Positions 34,470 to 43,600 of a stretch of DNA of 64,000 nucleotides are shown here, piece after piece. This stretch comes from Phytohabitans maris (GTDB taxonomy: Bacteria; Actinomycetota; Actinomycetes; Mycobacteriales; Micromonosporaceae). Made by a program: the position numbers and the translations under genes. The stretch is taken from contig NZ_JAVHUY010000057.1 in the NCBI RefSeq assembly GCF_031085175.1, positions 1 to 64,000 on the forward strand, in the 5' to 3' direction. Under the pieces are notes generated by a model, which was not told where the DNA came from, made no database searches, and saw only the letters and a program-made list of their open reading frames with translations. Position 1 is the first letter of the stretch. Every line of letters starts with the position of its first letter.

Positions 34470-35474
34470 ATGCGAGGTGCTGTGGGATTGACCGCCGCCG
34501 ACCCGTATCTCCAGGTCCGTGACCTGCGCGTCCGCTTCGCCACCGAGGACGGGGTGGTGCGGGCGGTCAACGGGGTGTCGTTCGCCGTGGAGCGCGGGCG
34601 GACGCTCGGCATCGTCGGCGAGTCCGGCTCGGGCAAGAGCGTCACCAGCCTCGCGGTGCTCGGCCTGCACGATCCCAAACGCGCGACCATCACCGGCGAG
34701 ATCCTCGTCGGCGGCCGCGACATCGTGGGGCGTCCGGACGAGGAGGTACGCCGGCTGCGCGGTCGCGACATGGCGATGATCTTTCAGGATCCGCTCTCCG
34801 CCCTGCACCCGTACTATCCGGTGGGCCGGCAGATCGCCGAGGCGTACCGGGTGCACCACCCGCGGGCCGGCCGGGCCGAGGCGCGCGAGCGCACGGTCCA
34901 GATGCTCGACCGGGTGGGGATCCCGCAGCCGGCCCGGCGCGCGCGGCAGTACCCGCACGAGTTCTCCGGTGGCATGCGGCAGCGCGCGATGATCGCGATG
35001 GCCCTCGTCAACGACCCGGACCTGCTCATCGCCGACGAGCCGACGACCGCGCTCGACGTGACCGTGCAGGCGCAGATCCTCGACCTGCTCGAAGGCCTGC
35101 AGAAGGAGTTCAACTCGGCGATCGTGCTGATCACCCACGACCTGGGCGTGGTCAGCCAGGTGGCCGACGACGTCCTCGTGATGTACGGCGGTCGCGCGGT
35201 CGAGCACGGCAGCGTCGAGCAGGTGCTGCGGCGACCGCAACACCCGTACACGTGGGGGTTGCTGGCGAGCGTGCCCTCCCTGCGCGGTGACGCGGCCGCG
35301 GACCTCGTGCCCATCCCCGGCAGCCCGCCCAGCCTGATCCACCTGCCGTCCGGGTGCGCCTTCCACCCCCGCTGCCCGTACGCGGACGAGCGGTCCCGCA
35401 CGGAGGTGCCCGAGCTGCGCCCGGTCGCCGAGGGGCACCTCGTGGCCTGCCACCGTCCGGGGGTGGCGGCATGA
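34470..35474 (+). CDS. Oligopeptide ABC transporter ATP-binding protein (OppD/DppD type)
   Basis: A 334-residue ATPase subunit that powers peptide import. It has Walker A GESGSGKS near residue 51, Q-loop MIFQDP, signature EFSGGMRQR, Walker [13 protein letters not shown] and H-loop LITHDLG. The C-terminal oligopeptide extension includes [11 protein letters not shown] with Cys residues that often bind an Fe-S cluster in this family. The start is uncertain: ATG 34470 has no ribosome site, while TTG 34488 follows GAGGTG at good spacing. The stop overlaps the next gene by 4 bp (ATGA). First gene of a five-gene unit. Confidence 0.9.
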   Translation: MRGAVGLTAADPYLQVRDLRVRFATEDGVVRAVNGVSFAVERGRTLGIVGESGSGKSVTSLAVLGLHDPKRATITGEILVGGRDIVGRPDEEVRRLRGRDMAMIFQDPLSALHPYYPVGRQIAEAYRVHHPRAGRAEARERTVQMLDRVGIPQPARRARQYPHEFSGGMRQRAMIAMALVNDPDLLIADEPTTALDVTVQAQILDLLEGLQKEFNSAIVLITHDLGVVSQVADDVLVMYGGRAVEHGSVEQVLRRPQHPYTWGLLASVPSLRGDAAADLVPIPGSPPSLIHLPSGCAFHPRCPYADERSRTEVPELRPVAEGHLVACHRPGVAA

Positions 35475-36415
35475 CGCTGCTCCAGGTCGAGGGACTCACC
35501 AAGCACTTCCCGGTACGCGGGCGGGGGCTGGTGCGCGCGGTCGACGGGGTCGACTTCGGGGTGGCGCCCGGCGAGACGCTCGGGCTGGTGGGCGAGTCGG
35601 GCTGCGGCAAGACCACCACCGGCCGGATGCTCGTGCGGCTGCTGGAGCCGACCGGCGGCCGGATCGTCTTCGAGGGGCGGGACATCAGCCACCTCGGGCG
35701 GCGCGGGCTGCGACCGCTGCGGCAGGACCTGCAGATCATCTTCCAGGACCCGTACGCCTCGCTGAACCCCCGGCACACCGTCGGGCGGATCGTCGCGACG
35801 CCCCTGGAGGTCAACGGGATCCGGCCGCCGGGCGGCGTCCGCCAGCGGGTACGCGAGCTGCTGGAGCTGGTCGGGCTCAACCCGGAGCACTACAACCGGT
35901 ACCCGCACGAGTTCTCCGGCGGGCAGCGGCAGCGGATCGGCATCGCGCGGGCGCTGGCGCTGCGCCCCAAGCTGATCGTCGCGGACGAGCCGGTCTCCGC
36001 GCTCGACGTGTCGATCCAGGCCCAGGTGGTCAACCTGCTGCGGGGGCTCCAGCGCGACCTCGGGCTGGCGTTCGTGTTCATCGCGCACGACCTCGCGGTG
36101 GTACGGCACTTCTGCCAGCGGGTCGCGGTGATGTACCTGGGGCGGATCGTGGAGATCGGTGACCGGGAGCAGATCTACGAGCGGCCGCGCCACCCGTACA
36201 CCCGGGCGCTGCTCTCCGCCGTACCCGAGGTCACCGCACCCGCCCGGGCGAGCGGGCGGATCCGGCTGGCCGGAGACGTGCCGACGCCGCTCGACCCCCC
36301 GTCCGGCTGCCGCTTCCGGGGCCGGTGCTGGAAGGCGCGAGAGGTCTGCGCGACGACCGAGCCGCCGCTGGCGGGCGGCGTCGCGTGCCACTTCCCGGAG
36401 GGTGGTGCCGGATGA
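35471..36415 (+). CDS. Oligopeptide ABC transporter ATP-binding protein (OppF/DppF type)
   Basis: A 314-residue second ATPase subunit. It has Walker A GESGCGKT near residue 43, Q-loop [13 protein letters not shown] (the typical OppF sequence), signature [11 protein letters not shown], Walker [13 protein letters not shown] and H-loop FIAHDLAVV. The C-terminal [11 protein letters not shown] cysteines are conserved. ATG 35471 overlaps the upstream stop; upstream in-frame codons fall within the first ATPase gene and are discounted. The stop again overlaps the next start (ATGA). Together with the first ATPase it forms the asymmetric motor. Confidence 0.9.
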   Translation: MTLLQVEGLTKHFPVRGRGLVRAVDGVDFGVAPGETLGLVGESGCGKTTTGRMLVRLLEPTGGRIVFEGRDISHLGRRGLRPLRQDLQIIFQDPYASLNPRHTVGRIVATPLEVNGIRPPGGVRQRVRELLELVGLNPEHYNRYPHEFSGGQRQRIGIARALALRPKLIVADEPVSALDVSIQAQVVNLLRGLQRDLGLAFVFIAHDLAVVRHFCQRVAVMYLGRIVEIGDREQIYERPRHPYTRALLSAVPEVTAPARASGRIRLAGDVPTPLDPPSGCRFRGRCWKAREVCATTEPPLAGGVACHFPEGGAG

Positions 36416-37413
36416 GTCTCTCCTCCGAGATCGTGGGTCCCGAGCTCGCGCCCGACGCACCGCCACCGCCCACGGGGGTGGACGTCGCCGGCCGCTCGCC
36501 GGGGCAGCTCGCCCGGGCCCGGCTGCGCCGCGACCGCGTCGCGCTGGTCAGCGGCGGGGCGCTCGTCTTCTTCCTGCTGGTCGCGATCCTCGCCCCGCTG
36601 ATCGAGCTGGTGTACGGCGTCGGGCCGTACGACCAGTTCCAGGAGAAGCTGCGGCGCAGCGACGGCATGCCGCTCGGGTACGCGGGTGGGATCTCGGGGG
36701 AGCACTGGTTCGGCCTCGAGCCGGGGTCCGGCCGGGACATCTTCATCCGCCTGGTTTACGGCATCCGCACGTCGCTGTTCATCGCGATCACCGCCGCTCT
36801 GCTCACCTCGCTGATCGGCATCACGCTCGGCACCCTCGCCGGCTACCTGGGCGGCTGGGTCGACTCGGTGATCGGCTGGGTCACCGACTTCGCGCTCGCG
36901 CTCCCCTTCCTCATCTTCGCGCTGGCCGTGATGCCCACTGTGGAGCTGCGCTTCTACGGCCCGCGCGACGAGGTGCCGACCTGGTTCCGGGTGGCGGTGC
37001 TGATCGCGATCTTCGCGACGTTCGGCTGGACGAGCATGGCCCGGCTCGTACGCGGGCAGGTGATCTCGCTGCGCGAGCGGGAGTTCGTCGAGGCGGCCCG
37101 GGCCAGCGGCGCCGGGCTGGGGCACATGCTCTTCCGCCAGCTGCTGCCCAACCTGTGGGCGCCGATCCTGGTGTCGTTCTCGCTGGCCGTACCGGCGTAC
37201 GTGACCGGCGAGGCGGCGCTGTCGTTCCTCAACATCGGCATCCGCGACCCCACGCCAGACTTCGGCGTGATGATCTTCCGGAGCATCGACTGGCTCCAGG
37301 GCGACCCGGCGTACGTCTTCTTCCCGGGCATCACGATCTTCGTGCTCGTACTGGCCTTCAACCTCTTCGGCGACGCGCTGCGCGACGCGCTCGACCCGAA
37401 GTCCTCGCGATAG
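36412..37413 (+). CDS. Oligopeptide ABC transporter permease (OppC/DppC type)
   Basis: A 333-residue inner-membrane permease. The N-terminal cytoplasmic region and first helix ([20 protein letters not shown]) are followed by a periplasmic loop containing [19 protein letters not shown], the OppC pattern. Five further helices follow, with the ATPase-contacting EAA motif at [23 protein letters not shown] 36412 overlaps the upstream stop by 4 bp. It precedes the OppB-type gene, the reverse of the common B-C order. Confidence 0.9.
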   Translation: MSLSSEIVGPELAPDAPPPPTGVDVAGRSPGQLARARLRRDRVALVSGGALVFFLLVAILAPLIELVYGVGPYDQFQEKLRRSDGMPLGYAGGISGEHWFGLEPGSGRDIFIRLVYGIRTSLFIAITAALLTSLIGITLGTLAGYLGGWVDSVIGWVTDFALALPFLIFALAVMPTVELRFYGPRDEVPTWFRVAVLIAIFATFGWTSMARLVRGQVISLREREFVEAARASGAGLGHMLFRQLLPNLWAPILVSFSLAVPAYVTGEAALSFLNIGIRDPTPDFGVMIFRSIDWLQGDPAYVFFPGITIFVLVLAFNLFGDALRDALDPKSSR

Positions 37414-37422
37414 GAGCCGGTC

Positions 37423-38409
37423 GTGGGACGGTTTCTGATCAAGCGGCTGCTATCCGCGATGCTCACCCTCTTCGCGGTCAGCGTGCTGGCGTTCCTGATG
37501 TTCTTCGCGCTGCCGCGCGATCCGGTCACCGGCATGTGCCCGAAGAACTGCAACCCCGAGCGGCTGGAACGCGTCCGCCAGGAGCTGGGGCTGCGCGACC
37601 CGAAGATCGAGCAGTACGCCGCGTACATGAAGGGGATCTTCGTCGGGCGCGACCTCGGCAGTGCCCAGGGCGGCCGGTGTGACGCGCCCTGCCTCGGCTA
37701 CTCGTACGTCAACAGCGAGGCGGTCACCGACACGCTCGCCCGGGTGCTCCCGGTGACGCTGAGCATCGTGATCCCGGCCGCGATCCTCTGGCTGGCGCTG
37801 GGGGTCGGGCTCGGCATGCTCTCCGCGCTCAAACGGGGCACCTGGGTCGACCGGCTGGCGATCGGCTTTTCGCTGACCGGGGCGTCGCTCCAGCTCTACT
37901 TCACCGGCGCGGTACTGCTGATCGTCTTCGTCTACCAGCTCAAGCTCCTGCCCAACCCGCACTACACGTCCATATTCGACGATCCGCTCGACTGGGCGAA
38001 GGGCCTGGTGCTGGCCTGGGTGGCGCTCGCGTTCCTCTTCTCGGCGATCTACGCGCGGCTGGCCCGGGCACAGATGCTGGAGACGCTCTCCGAAGACTTC
38101 GTCCGCACGGCGCGGGCCAAGGGGCTGGCCAAGAGGACGGTGTACGGCCGGCACGCCCTCCGCGCAGCGGTCACCCCGCTGGTCACGATCGCCGGCCTGG
38201 ACGTGGGGGCGGCGCTCGGCGGCACCGTGATCACGGAGACGACCTTCGGCATCCAGGGACTCGGCCGCACCGCCGTGTACGCGGTCCGCGGCGGCGACCT
38301 CCCCATGATCATGGCGACCGTCCTGATCGCCGCGGTCTTCGTCGTACTGGCCAACGTCGTGGTCGACCTGCTCTACGCGGCCATCGACCCGCGGGTGCGA
38401 CTCGGCTGA
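37423..38409 (+). CDS. Oligopeptide ABC transporter permease (OppB/DppB type)
   Basis: A 328-residue permease with six helices. The N-terminus FLIKRLLSAMLTLFAVSVLAF is the classic OppB start, followed by FFALPRDPV and the first-loop segment with LGLRDPKIEQYAAYMKGI. The EAA motif is at EDFVRTARAKGLAKRTVYGR. An extra pair of cysteines in the periplasmic loop (MCPKNCNP) and another near GGRCDAPCLG may form disulfides. The start is GTG 37423, 9 bp after the partner permease. A 64-bp gap follows. Confidence 0.9.
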   Translation: MGRFLIKRLLSAMLTLFAVSVLAFLMFFALPRDPVTGMCPKNCNPERLERVRQELGLRDPKIEQYAAYMKGIFVGRDLGSAQGGRCDAPCLGYSYVNSEAVTDTLARVLPVTLSIVIPAAILWLALGVGLGMLSALKRGTWVDRLAIGFSLTGASLQLYFTGAVLLIVFVYQLKLLPNPHYTSIFDDPLDWAKGLVLAWVALAFLFSAIYARLARAQMLETLSEDFVRTARAKGLAKRTVYGRHALRAAVTPLVTIAGLDVGAALGGTVITETTFGIQGLGRTAVYAVRGGDLPMIMATVLIAAVFVVLANVVVDLLYAAIDPRVRLG

Positions 38410-38439
38410 ACTTTTTACCGAACGGTGACGTTAAAGCTG

Positions 38440-38445
38440 TAGCTT
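38440..38445 (+). promoter_or_regulatory. -10 box TAGCTT of the binding-protein gene, within a small inverted repeat
   Basis: AAAGCT-GT-AGCTTT (38433-38446) overlaps TAGCTT. The same TGTAGCTT occurs before the operon's first gene. A separate promoter here would give the usual excess of binding protein over the membrane subunits. The repeat may instead attenuate read-through. Confidence 0.3.
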
Positions 38446-38473
38446 TCCTTCAACTCACTTTGGGAGGGATCAC

Positions 38474-40198
38474 ATGCGAACTCGAGTGGCCGCCGCCCTC
38501 GCTTTGGTTCTGGTGGCCGGCGCCTGTAGCGAGACCACCGAAGACGGTCCCTCCGCGGACCAGCAGCGCACCGCGACCGGAGTGATCGCGACCGACCCGA
38601 AGGACTCGCTCGGCCCGGCCCCCGAGGTGCCCGGCGCGACCAAGGGCGGCACGTTCACGGTCATCCGCGAGGTCAAGATCTCGCACCTCGACCCGCAGCG
38701 GGTGTACTCGTTCGCCGGCCTCATGAACGCCCCGCTCTACGCCCGCACGCTGACCACCTGGAAGGACGACGGCAAGGGCAACCTGACGCTCGTCGGCGAC
38801 CTCGCGCAGACGCCCGGCACCAACGTCAACAACGACTGCAAGGTGTGGGAGTTCAAGGTCAAGGACGGCGTGAAGTTCGAGGACGGGCGCCCGATCACCG
38901 CCAAGGAGATCGCGTACGGCATCGCCCGCTCGTTCGATCCCGACCTCACCGGCGGCCCCACGTACGTGCAGGAGTGGCTCGCCGACACCGCCGACTACGA
39001 CACCAAGTGGGACTTCAAGGCCAACAAGAGCGCGCTGCCGCCCGGCCTGACCACGCCGGACGACAAGACGATCCGCTTCGAGTTCGCCAAGGCGCACTGC
39101 GATCTGCCGTTCGCGCTGTCGCTGCCGACGAGCGCGCCGCTGCCGCCCGACAAGGACACCGGCGTCAACCTGGACAACCAGCCGTTCTCCTCCGGGCCGT
39201 ACAAGATCACGAAGCACACGCCCGGCGTCGAGCTCGTGCTGGAGCGCAACGAGCACTGGGACCCGGCCACCGACCCGGTCCGCCACCAGTACCCGGACAA
39301 GTTCGTCTGGACGTTCGGCCCCGACCCGGACGCGGGTGCCAACCGCGTGATCGCCGACAGCGGCCCGGACCAGTCCGCGCTCGCGTTCAACGGCGTACCG
39401 TCCGCGCTCGTCTCCCAGGTCGCCGGCAACGCCGCCCTCAAGGAGCGCTCGATCATCTCGCCGACGCCGAGCGCCTGGCGGCTGACCATCAACACCCAGC
39501 GGGTGACCGACCTCTCCGTGCGCCAGGCCCTAAACTACGCGATCGACCGCGACGGCTTCGTCAAGTCGGTCGGCGGTGAGGCGGTGGCGTCCCCGATCAC
39601 CACGCTGATGCCGCCGGCGACGATCGGCTACCAGAAGTACGACGCGTACCCGGCCGGTCCGACCGGCAACCCGGAGAAGGCCAAGGAGCTGCTCGCCGGA
39701 AAGACTCCCGAGCTGGTGCTCGGCGTGGGTGACGACCACCCCGAGTACGGCACCCAGCTCAAGGGCAACCTGGAGCGGGCCGGCTTCAAGATCACGGTGA
39801 AGTCGATCCCGGCCGACGCAAAGCTCGACGAGACCAAGAAGAAGGACAACCCCTGGGACCTCTACCTGGACCAGTGGGCCGCGGACTGGCCGAGCGGCGC
39901 CGCCATCCTGCCGGTGCTCTTCGACGGCCGCTCGATCAAGGCTGAGGGCAACAGCAACACGTCGTTGATCAACAACGACGCCATCAACGCCGAGTTCGAC
40001 CGGGTGCTCGCGCTCGACCCGGCCGCCCAGGCGCCGGAGTGGGCCAAGCTCGACGAGCGGATCATGAAGGAGCTCGCCCCGGCCGTCCCGATGTTCGTCG
40101 ACGTCGCCTACTACCTGCACGGCTCCAAGGCCGGCGGGGTCTTCATCAGCAGCGTCTTCGGCTACCCCGCCTTCGTCAACGCCTTCGTCAAGCAGTAA
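38474..40198 (+). CDS. Oligopeptide-binding lipoprotein of the ABC transporter (SBP family 5)
   Basis: A 574-residue extracytoplasmic receptor. The signal peptide ends in a lipobox (VLVAGAC) with the lipidated Cys near residue 17. The mature protein has family 5 marks: GGTFTVIREVKISHLDPQRV, WEFKVKDGVKFEDGRPITA, PFSSGPYKI and VRQALNYAIDRDGF. It should capture peptides and hand them to the permease pair. ATG 38474 follows GGGAGGGA (38462-38469). Ligand specificity is unknown. A hairpin terminator and a palindromic repeat follow. Confidence 0.9.
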   Translation: MRTRVAAALALVLVAGACSETTEDGPSADQQRTATGVIATDPKDSLGPAPEVPGATKGGTFTVIREVKISHLDPQRVYSFAGLMNAPLYARTLTTWKDDGKGNLTLVGDLAQTPGTNVNNDCKVWEFKVKDGVKFEDGRPITAKEIAYGIARSFDPDLTGGPTYVQEWLADTADYDTKWDFKANKSALPPGLTTPDDKTIRFEFAKAHCDLPFALSLPTSAPLPPDKDTGVNLDNQPFSSGPYKITKHTPGVELVLERNEHWDPATDPVRHQYPDKFVWTFGPDPDAGANRVIADSGPDQSALAFNGVPSALVSQVAGNAALKERSIISPTPSAWRLTINTQRVTDLSVRQALNYAIDRDGFVKSVGGEAVASPITTLMPPATIGYQKYDAYPAGPTGNPEKAKELLAGKTPELVLGVGDDHPEYGTQLKGNLERAGFKITVKSIPADAKLDETKKKDNPWDLYLDQWAADWPSGAAILPVLFDGRSIKAEGNSNTSLINNDAINAEFDRVLALDPAAQAPEWAKLDERIMKELAPAVPMFVDVAYYLHGSKAGGVFISSVFGYPAFVNAFVKQ

Positions 40199-40208
40199 CC
40201 CCTGAACC

Positions 40209-40231
40209 GGCCGGCCCGCCCCGGGCCGGCC
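40209..40231 (+). terminator. Hairpin terminator of the peptide transporter operon
   Basis: A 9-bp stem GGCCGGCCC/GGGCCGGCC with a 5-nt GCCCC loop, 10 bp after the binding-protein stop. It has no T run. The palindromic repeat at 40249 adds a second stem. Confidence 0.6.
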
Positions 40232-40248
40232 TACACCCCTACGCGCGT

Positions 40249-40310
40249 GTTGATCAGGGAGTTCGTGGGCGTGTCGATCGGCGTGTCCCTGCACAAAGTC
40301 CCTGATCAAC
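40249..40310. repeat. TTGATCAGGGA palindromic repeat, copy 3
   Basis: Arms GTTGATCAGGGA (40249-40260) and TCCCTGATCAAC (40299-40310) are perfect. Inside is GTGTCGATCGGCGTGTCC, whose reverse complement resembles the centres of the other two copies. It lies between convergent gene ends. Confidence 0.8.
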
Positions 40311-40378
40311 CGCAGCAACGGCGCCGGAGCGGCGCGGCGGCGGCGCGGGAGCGCTGCGGCGGCGCCGGGGCGGGGGGC

Positions 40379-42496
40379 TCAGAGGTTACGGCGGATGAAG
40401 TCGAGCTCCAGGCGCAGTAGCTGCTCACCCACGCCACCCGAGGTCATGTGCGTCGCGCCGGTCAGCGGGATCACCGAGTGCGGGCGGCCGGAGGCGAGCA
40501 GCGCCGCCGAGAGGCGCAGGGTGTGCGCGGCGACCACGTTGTCGTCGGCCAGGCCGTGGATCAGCAGCAGCGGGCGGGCGTCGTCGCGGACCGGCTCGGC
40601 GGCGAGCTCGACCAGCGAGTGGTGGGCGTACACGTCGGCGTTTTCGCTCGGCAGGCCCAGGTAGCGCTCGGTGTACGCGGTGTCGTACAGCCGCCAGTCG
40701 GTGACCGGGGCGCCGGCGATACCGCAGCGGAAGATCTCCGGCCGGCGCAGCACCGCCAGCCCGGCCAGCCAGCCGCCGAACGACCAGCCGCGGATCGCCA
40801 CCCGGTCCAGGTCGAGGTCGGGGTGCTTGCCGGCGAGCGCGGCCAGCGCGTCGACCTGGTCGGTGAGCACGACGTCGGCGACCCGGCGGTGGATCACCTT
40901 TTCGAACGACGGGGCCACGCCCGGCGTACCCCGGTTGTCGACGGTGACCACCGCGAAGCCGGCGTCCGCCCACCATTGCCGCTCCAGCCACCGGGCCCGC
41001 GTGGCCAGCACCTCCTGGTGTCCCGGGCCGCCGTAGACGTCGAGCAGCACGGGCAGGCGGCGGCCGGTCACGTGGTTGCGCGGGTACAGCACGGCGGCCG
41101 GCAGGCGCCGGTCGGCGACCCGCTCCAGCAGGGGGCGCGGCGCGTACGGCGGCTTCGCCGCGTGCGAGGCGATCCCGGCGATCTGCTTGCCGGCGCGCCA
41201 CACGGTCCAGTGCGTGCCGGCCCGGTCGAGCGAGGCGGAGCCGACCACGAGCACGTCGCCGCCGACCGCGCCGGCGTGCCAGCCGGGTGCCGTGGTCAGC
41301 GGGCGGATCTCGGCACCACCCGCGCCGATCGCGGTGCGGACCCGGAAGAGGTGCTGCTCGCTCGGCTCGCCCTCGCTGGCCTCCACGAGCAGGTCGGGCG
41401 AGCCCGCGCCGGCGCCGGCGGACATGCGGCCGACCACCCGGCGTACGTAGAGCGAGGGCGGGGTCAGCAGCGTGCCGTCGGCGAAGAGGCAGCGGGCGTC
41501 GTAGCCGTCGTGGGCCAGCTCGCCGCCGACCAGCACCCGGCCGTCGGGCAGGTGGCTGGGCGTGCCGAGGACCGGCTCCACCCAGCGCGGGTCGGCCAGC
41601 TCGGCTTGCACCTGGGTCTCGCCGGTGCGCGGGTCGACCGAGAGCACCAGCCCGTGCTGCTGGAGGCGGCGCAGCACGGTGATCAGCGGGCCGCCCTCGG
41701 CCCAGTGCACCGACACCAGGTACGGGTAGGTCTCCCGGTCCCAGTGCACGTCGACCCAGCCGCCGTCGAGGTCGAGCAGGTGGAGGGTGACCTCGGCGTT
41801 GGCCGCGCCCGCGTACGGGTACGCCACGCTGGTCGGTGCCACCTCCGGGCGGGCCGGGTCGTGCAGGTGCCAGCGGGGCACCCGGGACTCGTCCACCCGC
41901 GCGGCGAGGATCGAGCGGCCGTCCGGCGCCCACCAGTAGCCGCGGTAGCGGTCCAGCTCCTCGGCCGCGATGAACTCGGCCAGCCCCCAGGTGACGTCCC
42001 CCTCCTCGCCGGCCAGCAGCGCGTCGGTGCCGTCGGCGTGGATGACGTGCAGGTTGCCCGAGGTCACGTACGCGATCCGGCGGCCGGTCGGGTCGGGCCG
42101 AGGGTCGACGACCGGCCCAGTCGTGGCCACCTCGGTGACGTCGCCGGAGACCAGGTCGGCCCGGAAGAGGCGGCCGCCGAGCGGGAAGGCGGCCACCCGC
42201 GCGGCCGGATCCATCGCGTACGACCCGATGCCGCTCACCGAGAGCCGCAGCCGCTCGCGCAGCGCCCGCTCCTCGGCGGGCAGGTCGCCGCGGTCGTCGG
42301 CGAGCAGCCCGGCCGGCTCGGCGATCAGGCGCTCGGCGGCGGTCTCCACGTCGAGCACCCAGAGCGCCTCGGCGCCGTCTTCGGGGCCGGGCGAGCGCAA
42401 GAAGACCACCCGCGAGCCGTCGCTCGCGACTGTCACGGCCCGCGGTGCTCCGCGGGTGAACCTCCGGGTACGGGCGGCCAGCTCCGGGTACTCCAC
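40379..42496 (-). CDS. S9 family peptidase (dipeptidyl-peptidase IV/prolyl oligopeptidase type)
   Basis: A 705-residue serine peptidase. The N-terminal part (to about residue 440) is a DPP IV-like beta propeller with repeated blade segments (ASDGSRVVFLRSPG, DPTGRRIAYVTSGNLHVI). The catalytic alpha/beta-hydrolase domain has the nucleophile in RGWSFGGWL, Asp in HGLADDNV and His in GATHMT. It lacks a signal peptide and should act in the cytoplasm on imported peptides. The start is GTG 42496, with TACGAT 6 nt upstream; the frame extends to 42631, but that part precedes the promoter. It lies next to the peptide importer, convergent with it. Confidence 0.9.
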   Translation of the reverse strand: MEYPELAARTRRFTRGAPRAVTVASDGSRVVFLRSPGPEDGAEALWVLDVETAAERLIAEPAGLLADDRGDLPAEERALRERLRLSVSGIGSYAMDPAARVAAFPLGGRLFRADLVSGDVTEVATTGPVVDPRPDPTGRRIAYVTSGNLHVIHADGTDALLAGEEGDVTWGLAEFIAAEELDRYRGYWWAPDGRSILAARVDESRVPRWHLHDPARPEVAPTSVAYPYAGAANAEVTLHLLDLDGGWVDVHWDRETYPYLVSVHWAEGGPLITVLRRLQQHGLVLSVDPRTGETQVQAELADPRWVEPVLGTPSHLPDGRVLVGGELAHDGYDARCLFADGTLLTPPSLYVRRVVGRMSAGAGAGSPDLLVEASEGEPSEQHLFRVRTAIGAGGAEIRPLTTAPGWHAGAVGGDVLVVGSASLDRAGTHWTVWRAGKQIAGIASHAAKPPYAPRPLLERVADRRLPAAVLYPRNHVTGRRLPVLLDVYGGPGHQEVLATRARWLERQWWADAGFAVVTVDNRGTPGVAPSFEKVIHRRVADVVLTDQVDALAALAGKHPDLDLDRVAIRGWSFGGWLAGLAVLRRPEIFRCGIAGAPVTDWRLYDTAYTERYLGLPSENADVYAHHSLVELAAEPVRDDARPLLLIHGLADDNVVAAHTLRLSAALLASGRPHSVIPLTGATHMTSGGVGEQLLRLELDFIRRNL

Positions 42497-42502
42497 CCCC
42501 GG

Positions 42503-42508
42503 ATCGTA
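42503..42508 (-). promoter_or_regulatory. -10 box TACGAT of the S9 peptidase, leaderless start
   Basis: On the minus strand TACGAT is followed by 6 nt and GTG 42496, the same arrangement and hexamer as ispH. Confidence 0.5.
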
Positions 42509-42611
42509 AATCCGCCTGATCGGTCCGCCCGACCACGTCCGGCGTGTCCGCACGTAAACGCCGATTCGACAGCTTGACGCGGCACGCCGTGGGGGTGGGA
42601 TCCCGCGCGCG

Positions 42612-42617
42612 TAGAGT
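42612..42617 (+). promoter_or_regulatory. -10 box TAGAGT of mshB, leaderless start
   Basis: TAGAGT ends 7 nt before GTG 42625. This fixes the start at 42625 rather than the in-frame codon at 42544. Confidence 0.5.
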
Positions 42618-42624
42618 GCAACGC

Positions 42625-43485
42625 GTGGCACGACGACTCATGCTGGTCCACGCCCACCCGGACGACGAGACGGTGAGCACGGGCGCGACGATGGCGCACT
42701 ACGCCGCCCGGGGCGTCGCGATCACGCTGGTGACGTGCACGCTGGGTGAGGAAGGCGAGATCCACGTGCCCGACCTGGCGCTGCTCGCCGCGTCCGAGGC
42801 CGACCAGCTGGGCGGCTACCGGCTGGCCGAGCTGGACGCCGCGTGTGCCGCCCTCGGGGTCACCGACCACCGCTTCCTCGGCGGCGCGGGGCGCTATCGC
42901 GACTCGGGGATGATGGGCCTGGAGACCAACAAGCACCCTCGCTGCTTCTGGCAGGCCGACGTCGACGAGGCCGCGGCCCTCCTGCTGGAGATCATGCGCG
43001 AGGTCCGCCCGCAGGTCCTGATCACGTACGACGAAAACGGCTTCTACGGCCACCCCGACCACATCCAGGCGCACCGGGTGGCGATGCGGGCGGCCGAGCT
43101 GGCGACCGCGGAGGGCTTCGGCCCCGACAAGATCTACTGGACCACGGTGCCCCGGAGCGTGCTCGAGGCGGGCATCACCGCGTTCGCGCAGTCCACCGAC
43201 AACCCGTTCGCCGGGCTCGACAAGGTCGAAGACTTCCCGTTCGGCACGTCCGACGCGGAGGTCGCGGCCCGGATCGACGCCACCGACCAGCACGAGGCCA
43301 AGGTGGCCGCGATGCGCGCGCACGCCACCCAGATCCCGGACACCTCCTGGCTGTACTCGATCGCCGGCAACTTCGGCAGCGAGTTCATGGGCGTGGAGTA
43401 CTACACGCTGGCCGCCGGCCAGCGCGGCCCGGGCGACGGCCCGCACGGCTGGGAGAGCGACCTGTTCGCCGGCCTGCCGTCATGA
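42625..43485 (+). CDS. mshB: N-acetyl-glucosaminyl-inositol deacetylase of mycothiol synthesis
   Basis: A 286-residue zinc deacetylase that converts GlcNAc-inositol to GlcN-inositol, the second step of mycothiol synthesis. Zinc ligands by family knowledge are H11 and D14 in HAHPDDE and H146 in YGHPDH. Diagnostic MshB segments are [21 protein letters not shown] and [14 protein letters not shown]; these separate it from the related conjugate amidase Mca. The stop codon lies inside the first unit of an 18-bp tandem repeat. The membrane gene downstream matches the order mshB-Rv1171 in M. tuberculosis. Confidence 0.9.
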   Translation: MARRLMLVHAHPDDETVSTGATMAHYAARGVAITLVTCTLGEEGEIHVPDLALLAASEADQLGGYRLAELDAACAALGVTDHRFLGGAGRYRDSGMMGLETNKHPRCFWQADVDEAAALLLEIMREVRPQVLITYDENGFYGHPDHIQAHRVAMRAAELATAEGFGPDKIYWTTVPRSVLEAGITAFAQSTDNPFAGLDKVEDFPFGTSDAEVAARIDATDQHEAKVAAMRAHATQIPDTSWLYSIAGNFGSEFMGVEYYTLAAGQRGPGDGPHGWESDLFAGLPS

Positions 43486-43593
43486 GCCGGCCTGCCGTCA
43501 TGAGCCGGCCTGCCGTCATGAGCCGGCCTGCCGTTATGAGCCGGCCAGCTGCGGGGAGCTGGCCCGCCGTGCGGAGCCGGCGTCCCGTCATGA
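43468..43593 (+). repeat. 18-bp tandem repeat, seven units
   Basis: The unit is GCCGGCCTGCCGTCATGA. Units 1-3 are identical (43468-43521), unit 4 has one change, and units 5-7 (43540-43593) are diverged but keep the period. Unit 1 forms the last codons and stop of mshB, and unit 7 ends 7 bp before the next gene. Each unit carries ATGA, so each contains a start/stop overlap that could help ribosomes re-initiate toward the downstream gene. Confidence 0.85.
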
Positions 43594-43600
43594 GGTCCCG

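Noticed and set aside
40448-42577. 709-codon plus-strand open frame opposite the S9 peptidase
   Set aside because: Antisense shadow without motifs; the peptidase catalytic triad is on the minus strand.
42625-43485. Mycothiol S-conjugate amidase (Mca)
   Set aside because: Segments such as [14 protein letters not shown] and ADQLGGYR match MshB, and the genomic neighbours are those of mshB.
43468-43593. CRISPR array
   Set aside because: The units are directly adjacent with no spacers and no cas genes nearby; it is a simple tandem repeat.
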